Source of the DNA: Setophaga petechia
Taxonomy: Eukaryota > Chordata > Aves > Passeriformes > Parulidae
DNA: 64,000 nucleotides
NCBI GenBank assembly: GCA_024362935.1
Contig: JANCRA010000001.1
Coordinates: 56,737,930 to 56,801,929, forward strand
Direction of reading: 5' to 3'
In this document: one piece after another, positions 11,923-23,117 of the stretch
Numbering within the stretch: position 1 is the stretch's first letter
Layout of the letters: each line of letters begins with the position of its first letter
Made by a program: the position numbers and the translations under genes
The notes under the pieces: generated by a model
What the model was told of the DNA's origin: nothing
The model's input: only the letters and a program-made list of their open reading frames with translations
Database searches by the model: none

Positions 11923-14900
11923 CTGAACCAAAAAACATACAGACCAAGACATTTCAGCATCCACCTTCACAGAACAAAAGCACAATTTAGAAACTCACAC
12001 CAAATACATTCCTCACTTCCATTACATTTTTTTTGTGGCAGGGGTATTTTCTTTCTAATTTTACTTTACATTCTCATTACACTTCTAGGAACAATGCTAA
12101 TTCCTTGTAGTATATATTCTAAAATAGAAGAAATCCCCTTTTTAAGTGACATGCAGCAGAGAAATAAATGAAAGATTGAACACAGGCAATGGTTAATAAG
12201 ATTCCTTCCCTCCTTCTTGAAGTATAAGAAATTTAAAATTACAAACAAAGCAAAGGAATGTAATTATAAGACAATATACAAACCACATAGTGGTTCAAAT
12301 GCAGCACACAAAGGATCATGATTTTAAATTTTTCATCAGTTGTATTTCATTGCAAGCAGTGTCATTTGAATAAAGAAAAACTTCAGTAAGCATCACTACT
12401 GTTCAAATTTTTTTAAGCATGGCAAAAAATTAACCATAATTAATTATCTCCATAATTAACTTTAGGGTTGGGAGACCTTATTTGCCCTATTTTGATCACT
12501 TAATGTTTTATTTCCTGAGATACTCTTGCATTGGGAATGCATAAAATGGACAGGAATCAATTAGTGAACACATTTGTCATATTATATCTTGTCCTTAGAT
12601 TAATAAGGTGTGCAGATATATATATTATATATATACACACATACATAGGTCCCACACACATATATCATGAAAATCCTCCTCTGTAGGAAGAACTTCCAGT
12701 GTGCTTTGCTCCTGAGGGAACCTGATTTCCATCCTAGGCAAGTAATTTCTCCTGGGTTTGTCTACCAACTGCTTGGAGCACCATTACTTCCATCCAGGTG
12801 GTCTTCCAGACCCACCTCTGCCCTGGTCCAGTGCTCTTCTTCACTCTTTGTTCTTTGACTCCATTCTCACAGGCCAGCTACCTTCCCTAGCCTTGGGCTT
12901 ATTCCATTTACTCTGTGTCAAATCTTTCATTTATTTATGCTTTTGCTATATTTAAAATGTTGATTATGCCTTGTCCATACGGATAGCAAATAATTTAGCA
13001 AGGTGTTGCCACTTGCTCTCTGCAGGTAACACAAATGTGGCCTTCACTGATCTCGAGGCCACTTAAAGAGTAACACCACCATGTTACAAATGCACAGTGA
13101 ACTGCTCTGTATGACAAAACAGCAGCAAAGGAACCTCAAAAGACATGCAGATCAACTAATTCAGTGAGGATAATGCCTTCAAAACACTTCACCTCAAAAA
13201 GAGGTCTAGGGTCTGTGTCATGTCAGACATTGCTGGCTTATGTCATCCTGTGCACCAGGAAAATGAGGAGGGCAGGAATCCCTCCTTACGACAGCAACAA
13301 GATTCCTGCTATAACCATAAAAGTGTAATTTTGTGGTCCTCTTAGGTGCCATTTCTAGGTAAATGTGTCTAGCCACAATTAAAAACCTTTAACATTACCC
13401 TACATAATTACTTGCTTGCACCCAATGACGCTACTTAGCAATGACAAAGAAAGTCTTAAACCTTTTAAAATATGTCCATTGTAATCACAAGGCTGATTTG
13501 AGATCAATCGTAGGAAGACAATATTAAACCATTTTTCAGAATGTGAACATTGAATTTAAAGGTCTCTGTACCAATGTGATTTGGGGTTTTTTGCTGTAAT
13601 ATTTATTTACACTTCTAAGATCTACTTGATAGCAGATTTCAAAGCAGAGCACAAATTTCCTGCTCCAAACATTTTTTGGATAAAATCTGTTTCAGGAAGG
13701 AAAGGAGAGTTACAGCACATGTCTGCCTCATAATAACTCCTGCATTATTCAGATGAGGATTGATTTCAGAAACTCAGGAAAAACACTTTAATTTTATCAG
13801 ATCTATAAAATGGTTTCATATGCCCCCACTATTCCTAATCCTAGAGCTTACCCAGCAAAATGGCTTCACAGGAAGAGTCTAGATCTACAGACAAAAATAT
13901 TGCATTTCCCACTGGGATGTGCACATTAGTTTTGAAATGAATTTTCACTGTCTGACAGACCTGTCATTCTAACCTATCCAGGCAAGCTCATCTTTGCTCT
14001 GATTTTTCCCTGCTTCTATAATTGGCTTACACCCCTTTTCCAATTAAACCACACTGAAACAGCTGGTTTTTAAACTAAGCTCAAAGTCTAACAAAACTGG
14101 GGGGGCACAGAATCCTGTCCTCTTTGCTCCTATCCTACAGCTAGTTTGTGTTTTGGTGTTAGGTACTTGAGTTTTTCTTTTCTCATCATGTTTAAGGTTC
14201 CATTTGCCATGCTACAGACTCCAAATACGCACTCCCCAAAGTTGGGCCTGTCATGAAAAGACTGACCAAACTCTAACCCTGCTAATTGAAAAATCAGCTC
14301 TATATAAACTGATAAACCTCTATAATAAAAAGTCATGAATTCCATCTACTACACTGAGTCATTAAATAAAGGAGAGACATTCGTCCACCCCTTTTTAATA
14401 AAAGAAAAACATACACAAATTTAACTGGTGCAGCTGATCAAAAGATGCAATACCCTTGAAAAATGAATACTAATATCTCAACACCAAACGAGAGTGGGAA
14501 ATATATTTCAACTTTGAAACTGCTTTGCAATTACACATTAATCCCCTCAGCCTGAACAGCAGGTCTATGAAGAAAGGATTGATCTCCTTTAATGATGGAA
14601 CCCTAGCACCATGGTTTTATTTTTCACAACACGGTGCAGTTAAGAACCCCACTGTTATTATGAAAATTTCCTCAGCAGAGGAGCTCCATCACATTACCAG
14701 TGCACCGATTCATCATAACGTGCCTCGCTCCTGCTCATCAACAAGTCTGAGTGATGAAAAGATCCAATATTATCCTGACAGTACTTCATGCACATTCTCA
14801 ATCACACATTATTACAGCATCCATATTAATTTTCACTGACACGCGTCCTAGGCCTGTTCAAATTAGGCAAACCAACGAGGGGGAGTTGATGAAATACCAG

Positions 14901-15056
14901 CATAGCCACAGCTCATTGCATTCCAATTTGCATGCAAATGGTTTATCAGGAAAATTCCATTCCCAGCAACCAGCAAGTGAAAAACAACCGTAATCTACAC
15001 TTCAGGGCCACCATACAGAGCTTAATGAATCGCAAAGAGAGAAGGAAGTGACAGAC
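11923..15056 (-). other. LRBA: LRBA intron, 3.1 kb
   Basis: It lies between the 15057-15119 exon and the 11767-11922 exon. It contains a TA/CA dinucleotide patch at about 12616-12665. Its transcript-upstream end, close to the weak donor at 15055-15056, is a low-repeat, motif-dense stretch (about 14600-15000) with an overlapping double octamer. No gene is seen. Confidence 0.88.
14926..14939. promoter_or_regulatory. Palindromic double octamer (POU-type) motif
   Basis: ATTTGCATGCAAAT is a perfect palindrome made of two overlapping, inverted copies of the POU octamer ATGCAAAT. It lies 118 bases from the LRBA donor at 15055-15056, within a stretch that also has TTAATT and ATTA cores. The motif is seen directly; activity as an enhancer is inference. 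Confidence 0.4.
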
Positions 15057-15119
15057 CTATGAGAGGATCGATTTCCACTGGCAGCTGGTAAGGCTGGTCT
15101 TGAACAGCACCTTGATGAG
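15057..15119 (-). CDS. LRBA: LRBA exon: 63-nt symmetric exon in the WD40 region (21 codons)
   Basis: This short exon completes an alanine codon with the G from the previous exon. It reads AHQGAVQDQPYQLPVEIDPL followed by I, then ends with one base of the next codon. The acceptor is CTAAATTCCAG (AG at 15120-15121). The donor is ATAG|GTCTGT (GT at 15055-15056), which departs from consensus at positions -3, +3 and +4. Because the exon is 63 nt with phase 1 at both ends, skipping it would leave the frame intact. The peptide matches LRBA in the interblade loop before the DPLIASNTG segment, so I take it as a genuine constitutive or alternative exon despite its weak donor. Confidence 0.95.
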   Translation of the reverse strand, partial: LIKVLFKTSLTSCQWKSILS

Positions 15120-17809
15120 CTGGAATTTAGGAAAGAAGATTTTAAAACTTTGCTTTTTTTTCATACATGAAGCCACATATATTTTATAAATCAAAGCTAC
15201 GCCCTTTTTTTTAGCTATTCAAGATTCTTCTGCATCAACTGAATGAAAAACAAAAAATCCAGGTGCTTTTACAGGCTGCTTATTAAACATTTATTTTAGA
15301 TTAGGGCTATTCTGAATGTATGCCATCAGCAGCAGCTCTGGTCCTGAGCCATAAGCTCTAGCAGATGCTTTACTGGCAACCTCTCCTGTCGCAACAAAAC
15401 AAAATTAAGTGGTAAAGAGGACTGAAAACAAAATGTGACAACCATCTGCTGACTGTAGCAAATACTATTTTCCTCTTTACTTTTTAAAGGACTGCTTTGG
15501 ACAACTGAAGCACAAAGGACATTTTTTTTAAAAAGTCACTTTATGACACAGAGAGGGAAATCTCATAGTCATCTCATAGTCAGCCAGTATTTAAGGATTC
15601 TTCCTTCACCAAAACCCATTTATTTGCTAGTTTGCATAGAAGTTAATATATTAACTCTGCCAACCCACATTTCATCTGGGCACCTGACATACCAGTATAA
15701 TGTTTATGTATTAAATTCTCCTGCAGGGGTAAAAAGAAACCTTTTTTTTCCACAGCTTCACTACAAAGAAACAAACAAACTGCTCTCCATCCCCTCGACC
15801 CTCCTCCTCCCCCCACACCCCAGCAGCCTGCTTGGAAGAGAAACAAGAAATAATGGCTAAATATTTACATATATTATTTCTATACCTGCCATCCACAGCT
15901 TAATATAAAAATTAGTGTCAGTACAAGGATTTCTTAAATAACTGATTAATAAGTAAATTCAAAGTTCTACTGCAATGAAACATCAACATAGAACAAAACA
16001 GGAAATCTGTGTGACAAAAAAGAGCATCCTGCTGGCTACCAGTGCCATTAGATGTCAGCAAAGCCACCAAATTCATATTCAAAGGCAGGAATGGGCTTTT
16101 TAATTACACATTAGTGACAACTGGTCACTTGGCAACTTAACTTTTTCATCATGATGCCTCATTAACAAAGACAATGCTAAGCCCACAGCAGGGGATATAG
16201 AGCAGTAATGATACCTGCCCTCTCATCCTAGGAGATCCCATTTTGGTATAAAATTGGAAATCAACAATAGCAAAGGCTCAGGAGTCCACAGACAGATTTC
16301 TTAAGAGAACAGTACTCCATTAACAGCCTGCAACTGACGTATGCTCTCACAGAAACGGGGTGAGGTGATTTTTTCTTGAATATTTATGGTTGGCTTCTGT
16401 TTGTCTAATGGCAAGACAAGTGTAAATTGCCTCTAAATGAAAAAATAGCAACTCAAAAGCACAGCTTACTGTTCTCCCTTTCAAAGGTGAGGGGAAAGCC
16501 TGAAAAATCTGAAAGCTGTGTTCAACACAAACCACTTACTATTACACTCACCAATCTGGTTGCTTGCTCACGGATCATCAACCAGCAGAATTCAGTTGAA
16601 ATCAAAACCAACTCCTACCACTTTGGAACATTTTCTTCTTTCCATGAGTTGTATGTTCACAAAGGCCATTTTTTAAAAGCCTTGACTATTATATGCCCAC
16701 TGTCACACATCCAAGCTATGAGAGGATATTGTCATCCTCCTTTCAAAGAAATCTCGGGAGCCCTGTAAGTAGTTCTTGCTTGCAACTTGTTATCTTCAAC
16801 AAGTCTCCCTTCCCCCCTTCCTTCCCACCTTTCTCCTGAAGTGTTTCCCGGGCGGGTGAAATAGTACGTAGATGTTTCTATTTGAGAGGTAATTTGTAAG
16901 AATTAGGAAAAATGTGTGGGAGTCATCTGGCTTTTTTCAAAAAGGAATCAAGGACCAGGGGTCAGGATTTCTTAGTAGGAATTTCAACCATGTAAGTGTT
17001 TCTCTGATGCAAGTATCTTCTATTTAAGTTATTTTAGTGGAAGGTCATTTTTCCCCCCTTTCTTAAAAAGTCTTTGACCAAATATATTGCACTGCACCAA
17101 AATAAACCTCCTTTGACAGCTTGGGCCTAAGACTGTCATAGTCAAGGAAAGGAAGATGGATGTCTTTAAGATTGGAGAATATCAGAATTAAAAGTGGAAT
17201 TATATTCTCAAGTACAGCACACTTTTAAAGGAAGATTAATTTTATTCGTTGCTGTGCAAATGGCTGTTTTGCTTTCCTTTCATACTAACAATACTTAAGC
17301 AGCTACATAAGTAACTTTGGGATGTTTAAGATAAGGCTTCCCATATATTCTATTTTCTAATTCTCACGGTGTGGTTTTAACAGCAGAATATTGAGTTTTT
17401 AATCAAGAAAAAACTGGCAGAGAAGCTTTCAGGCAAGTTCTACATGCTTTAAAACTGCCTTTGACATGATACGTTTCAGGTTCTCAACAGACAGAACAAG
17501 AGAAGAGTGTGCCTTTATTGTGACTAAATAGTGATAGACTGTTTTTGTCTTTGTGCATGATGCCTGATGGCCTGGAAAGAAACATGTTGTTTTTACAAAC
17601 CTTTGGTGTGCTACATATCGTGCTGCAATAGCTCAGATTACCTTTCCAAGGAGAAACACGCCCACATGGGAAGAGCCTGCTGTGCCAATGACCTGGATTT
17701 GTTTTTTCCACTTTAAACCCACAACAGTTCTGCAGCAAATTGTGACCAGACAAGAGGAGTGCTGCCGGATGGCAGGGCTTTCTTAGGCTCCTTGCTTTAA
17801 TGCACTTAC
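15120..17809 (-). other. LRBA: LRBA intron, 2.7 kb
   Basis: It lies between the 17810-17987 exon and the 15057-15119 exon. It includes a C-rich tract at 15791-15821, a G-rich motif on the transcribed-sense strand, and a low-repeat stretch at about 16010-16240 with several ATTA cores. The first 326 bases after the exon (17809 down to 17484) stay open in the exon's frame. No separate gene is seen. Confidence 0.88.
15791..15821 (-). other. G-quadruplex motif on the minus strand
   Basis: The plus strand carries four C-runs (CCCC, CCC, CCCCCC, CCCC). On the minus strand these are G-runs of at least three with loops of 3, 7 and 4 bases. Because LRBA is read from the minus strand, its pre-mRNA would carry the G-rich form about 2 kb after the donor of the 17810-17987 exon. 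Confidence 0.55.
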
Positions 17810-17987
17810 CAGGGAGGCTGTGCCACTTGTTGACAGCAAAGAGCCTGTTGGCAGTGACCGTGATCACGGCGGGAGTGGCCAGGCCAGGCTGGGTGTTGGC
17901 AGCCACGTGAGTGACCGGCGAGTTGGACGGGAACTTGAGGACCATGATAACATCCTGCTGGGCTTGCTCTGTGAACATCAAGGGGCT
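17810..17987 (-). CDS. LRBA: LRBA exon: start of the WD40 propeller (59 codons + 1 nt)
   Basis: The acceptor is CTCCTGCAG (AG at 17988-17989) and the donor is CTG|GTAAGT (GT at 17808-17809). Entry is phase 0 and exit phase 1. The exon encodes SPLMFTEQAQQDVIMVLKFP, then a segment containing SNSPVTHVAANTQPGLATPA and ending ANRLFAVNKWHSLP. This is the first blade region of the C-terminal WD40 propeller, a surface for protein interactions. GLATPAVITVTANRLFAVNKW matches LRBA rather than NBEA at several positions. Its frame stays open through both splice sites, giving an uninterrupted frame from 17484 to 18239. The flanking parts are read as intron because both splice sites are good and the family homology stops exactly at them. 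Confidence 0.97.
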
Positions 17988-20900
17988 CTGCAGGAGGAGA
18001 TACTGTTGAGTGCACACGACAAGAACCCAAATACACAGGAAAAGAGAACACGGGGAGGAGAAGAGACAGGACAAGAGAAGGAAGATTGAATTAAAAACCA
18101 CGAGATCTGATAGAAGCTGCAGTAGAAAAGCAAATGCAATAGTAAGCGGAAAGGCTTGTGGAAATAACATTTTAGGCAGAAAACCTTGCCTGCACCCTAT
18201 TAATCTTAGGGTTTGGTTGAACACAGGGTGTCTGTACACAGACTTTGCTACAGATCACAGCAGATTAAACTAAAAGTTTTCAATTGCCTATCTCTGCCAA
18301 AAGAATTCTCCTTCATATCTGCAGAAACAGCCTGTCAAGGAAAGCAATGCCAAACCAGGAGGGAAACACAAAAAATAGTGAGCAAAAGAAATTCCTGCTC
18401 CCAGAGATTGTCTCAAGTTGCATTAAATTGGCAGACTGCAATTCTTTACAAGCCAGATGAGAACATGAAAGAACATTAAAATAAACAGATACACACATAC
18501 ACTAGATATATGTTCTGTGTATATTTCTGGTGTACAAAAATAAGATTTATGAATGCAAAGTAGAAAACCTCACTGCAAATGTGTTTCAAGAGACAAACAT
18601 AATTAAATGCACTTGTAAAGAATACAAAGTAGACGTGATTACAGACACTATCCTGCATTGTTTCCAGAAATGCTAAAGGAAGGGAATGAATCCAGACTCT
18701 CATTTTCAACATAATTTTTCAGGTTTTTGGTTTTTCCAGTTTAGTAAGTTGGAAAGTTTATTAACTTTTTAACTAAGTTCTCTAAGAATACTGCAAACAT
18801 CAAAACAAAATACTGAGGATCTGGATATCAAACGTGAGGAGAAAAAGCAACATCTGATGGATTTACGACTGTGAGGTACATCTAAAAAAAAAGAGAACCC
18901 CATTGAAATGCAGAGGTCAATCATCATGGTCAATAGTAGCCACATCACTGAAGTATTTGTAATTTTCTAATAACTAAATTAGAATACTAATGAAGTGTCC
19001 TTGGCTATTCTCCACCTGCAATATTTCATTACATATATGTGTATGTAAGTGCATACATTTAATGTATATTTATACAGAACTAATAAAAAAATTAAATACA
19101 TTTGCATTTTTATTATCACTCCTTTTAAAAAAGTTATTAAGAGTACTTAGAAAAACATATTGCCCTATGAATTCCTATTTACAGTCTTGCATAAAGGTGT
19201 AAATAAAAGCAACTAATAAGCTACCCAGACACCCTTCTGAGCAAGTGGCTAAAAGCCAATCAATATTATGAGTTAATCCTCCCTGGATGCTCATTCAATT
19301 AAAGGTGTCAGTAATGCCTCATCTGATGTGGCCTCAATTAAATCCAGCTATCTGATGGTTGAAAACACAAGGGGATACAGCAACAGCAGCAAAACCAGAC
19401 AAATAGGCAGCCTTCGTGTGACTGCTAATTACTACACCTGGTGTATATTATGGCTTGTGCACTTAACACAGCACGTGGTAACTTCCAATTCAGCTGTATT
19501 CATGCACACACGCACACGAAAACAAAACTCAGTAAATAATGCAACTAGAAATAATTCAAAATTATGACAGAAAAAATATCCCTGCTGTATCCCTGTATTT
19601 CAGCTCCAGGAATACTTTTAAAACCACTTAATATAGTGCTATTATGAAAACATGTATTAATATCCACAAAACCAGCACGTGAAGAACTAAGAGCTTTTTT
19701 TTCTGGGTGTACCCCAAGCCCAAAAAACCACAGGAGTTAGAAACAGCTAACTTCTTAGATTTTAACTTCTTTTATTACATACTAAATCTTCACTAATTCA
19801 GCATCATGAAAAATATTATGATAAAACCACACAAACTGCTTTCTGGTATCAAATTTATTTATATAACAATGGCTCTGACTAATACGTCAATAATCAACTT
19901 CTCAAGTTGCTGCTCTTCCTGAAATAAATCCCTTTAAATTAGAGCGAGCACTCAGTGCATGGCACCATGACAGACAGACAGACATATGGCAAGTGGCTGC
20001 ATGAAGGGGAGTACCTGGGCTCCCCAATATCCCTGTTAGCAGGGCTCTTCTGAAACACACACACACACGAGTCCCTGCAGTGTCTGCTGGCCTGGGACCT
20101 GGGCACGGGGCACAGGCAGCTGAGCAGCTCTCAGGTACAACATGTGATGCATTTGAGAAGGGCCAGTAGATCAGTTTATCAAGGAAGTTTACACTTCTGA
20201 GACTCCTGCATCACAAGGTTTGTTAGCTACTTTGGAAACATTTAATGTTTCTGTGTAATCTTTTAAAACCTTCTGCACTTCAGATATGTTTTTAAATTAA
20301 TAACCTTAGTCTGCTTGAGTAGGACATATTTTCTTCTTGCATGTCCTGTATGACATGTTTATGGTTTTTGGGGTTTTTTTTTGTATTGCAGTGTAAAACG
20401 TCCACTCTAACAAGAAGGGAATATAATCTTTTGAAAACCTTGGGAATTAGCAGACCATTTGCTCCACTTGTCAGAATATCACTTAACATCTTTAGTTCTG
20501 GACCTACGACAACACAAATGATAATTTAAACACAAGGACTGCACACAACATGATATGAAAAGCGATCAGTAATGTAATAATAGTTCGTAAAATAAAATTA
20601 TATTAGACACAAGTAGAGGTAAAATGGAAAGCATGTTAATGCTCACTGCCTGGATTTTATCACCCCAGCTTTACTGCAAAACACATTTAGTCACATTCTT
20701 TGCTATGTAAGTTTCAGCTCATGAATTCCTAGTAATCCTGGTTTTAGGGGAAAACCTATGCCTGGGGGAAAAGACAAGGAAGTTCCACCTCCTAAATCCA
20801 TGCTTCTTGGGGAATCTGCCAAAGATTAACTAAATTGTCTTCACAATGACTGGCTCTCACCTGTACAGGTATGGTATTAACAAAATCAACTGATGAAGTG

Positions 20901-21142
20901 TTCTTAGATTACACTGACAAAAAAAGCTACAGTAGAAATCAATGCAATCCTTTCTGCAACAAATAAAAGAAATGGTTAAGCACTGCATGCAACTCCTACC
21001 AAATCGTAGCTCATCTGCTGGCTTTAATAACATAATTCCACAACCACATGAAAGCAAAGTGAAAGTGTCCAGTTCTGCAAAGGTAAGGCAGCAAAGGAAG
21101 TGAGCACAATGGCAGGTCACAAAGAGTTAACATGGCACTTAC
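17988..21142 (-). other. LRBA: LRBA intron, 3.2 kb
   Basis: It lies between the 21143-21232 exon and the 17810-17987 exon. It contains short GACA (about 19969-19984) and CA (about 20055-20068) runs, and a low-repeat stretch at about 19215-19560 with several ATTA and TAATCC cores. No gene is seen. Confidence 0.88.
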
Positions 21143-21232
21143 CACCTGCATGGCAGAACTTCTCGGAGGATGTGGTTCTATGAGCAGTTGGGAAGGGGTC
21201 TGTCCAAAACTTCGTATTTGAGCTTCCACAGC
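21143..21232 (-). CDS. LRBA: LRBA exon: linker between BEACH and WD40 (30 codons)
   Basis: The exon is bounded by acceptor TTTTCCAG (AG at 21233-21234) and donor GTAAGT (GT at 21141-21142). It runs phase 0 to 0 and encodes [20 protein letters not shown] followed by [10 protein letters not shown]. The [15 protein letters not shown] string is a conserved landmark just after the BEACH domain in the LRBA and neurobeachin family. [10 protein letters not shown] distinguishes LRBA from NBEA (AMEAQIQNFG). The last codon GTG precedes GTAAGT, so the sequence reads CAG|GTG|GTAAGT. A second donor three bases earlier could therefore drop one valine without changing frame. The exon follows a 13.9 kb intron. 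Confidence 0.96.
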
Positions 21233-23051
21233 CTGGAAAAGGCACAGGCAGGTTTGCATGTTAAGAGGTGCTAATTACAGGCAATAGAACCATAACTGTC
21301 ACCTGAAAATGTCATTCCACACTTCTGGCTTGTTTCATGTTGAAAATCAACCCCGTGTGTTCACTGTGGGGCTAAGTGCTTGGCACTGGTACGAAGAATG
21401 AGGTAATCATTTTAGTACTGTGGATGCTATTTCCATGAGAAACTCTGCAAAACCTCATCCTGCTCAATGATATTAAACAGAAACAAGCTATTATAATCAG
21501 AAACCCTCTATATTGGCTCCATTTTTCCTTTCTAACACTGGCTTATCCTGTTTGTATCATAACTCAAAACCAAAAGTTAACTTTTAAAAAGTTTCTGCGG
21601 GTATTAAGTGTTGTACATTAAACTCCATTGCTTCATTTCACAGCAGTAACTAGAAGGAAAGCAATACTGAGCTTTTATTCTTACTTCCAGGTTTATTCAA
21701 GAAGAGCAAACCAAACAATGTTAGGATGCATTAAACTACCAACAGCAAAACTACAGAAGAACATGAAGGCATAACACAAAGGGGCTTTAAAAGTTTATCT
21801 GTATCTTCAGCAACATGCTTTAGTACTTCCTTCATTTTCATTTCACATGAAAATACTATGCTTAGTGATTTCTTTAAAATAATTATGCTGAAACCTGTGA
21901 ACTTATACCTCTTGTTCTAGGCATGTCCAGCTAATTTTCCATGCTGCCACTCTTGGCCCACTAGTTTAAAGATAACATCAAGCAGCCAAAATTCACTAAG
22001 TTACTTCTTGTCATGTTGGCCCCCTGCACCATGCACAGAAACAGATAGTACAGAAAATCTCAAATCATCCAGCTTAGTTTATATCTCTTTCATTGTGAGC
22101 TTAACTAGCCACTTTGCCTTTGCTGTGGACTAGCATGCTATAAATGGGCTGATGCCTCAGGTATTTTCCCCTAATTCTTCTTTTTCATGGTTCAATCTTC
22201 CTCAATGCTCCTTACACTTACATTTCCTGGTCTATTTTAGCTGCTCCTTAAAATTTTTGAGACAATGGAATAACACCAATGCTGACCTTACTCTTACAAA
22301 CAACTATTTTTATATAATTATAAAGATCATTAGTAGGACATTCTCCTGTTACAAAAATAACAAAGCCAAAAGTAAAATGCACCTGAGACCTTAAAATAAT
22401 CATCCTCTTGATAGTAAACATGCCATCCAAAACACCTGACCTTATTATATTTGGCAGGGCTTTTGAAATATCTGAACTCACCAAAGCAGCAGTCGAAATT
22501 AGTCTGTGAACAGATTCTAACACTCTTGCCCACTCTGGGAAGGACCATAATCTTCAAAGAACTGGTGAATAAGTTATCAAAAAGCTGGCTGAAATCTGAC
22601 ACACACATATAGTGTGATGTAGTGAGCACTTTTTGAGGAACAGCAGTATCAGACTCATTAAACACTAAAGCTCACGAAGATCACATGAGTCTCCTTCCTG
22701 CTGATGAGACACACTACATTAAAATTCAAATCTGGGGCTTTGTGACTCAAGATATCAAGGAAATCACAAAAACTTTGAGGTCTCTTAAGACAAGACATTA
22801 ACAAATGAACTGGTAAGCAGCCCTACCGTCTCCATAAAATGTTGTTTGTTTCAAAACATCCAGATTTTAAAAAGATGTGCCCAGACTTACTTGCAGATTA
22901 AGCAGCATATTTTTACCAGCAAATGAGAATTCTGCCCTGCATTGAGGGTAGAAGAATTCAGGATAAAATATTCTTGAAAGACAACTCCCATGCCTTTCTT
23001 TTAGGACTGAGAAAAGATAAAGCAAGGAAATAATGAGCTTTAGATTTATTA

Positions 23052-23117
23052 ATTTCCTTGTATATTGACTTATATTTCCTTGTATATTGACTTATATTTC
23101 CTTGTATATTGACTTAT
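23052..23117. repeat. 22-bp unit in three perfect tandem copies
   Basis: The unit ATTTCCTTGTATATTGACTT plus AT occurs at 23052-23073, 23074-23095 and 23096-23117 with no differences between copies. Identical copies suggest recent slippage or unequal exchange, so the copy number may vary between individuals. Confidence 0.95.

Noticed and set aside
14107..14118. CACAGAATCC, which could be a reversed CR1 tail.
   Set aside because: The flanking bases do not continue into the conserved CR1 3' end.
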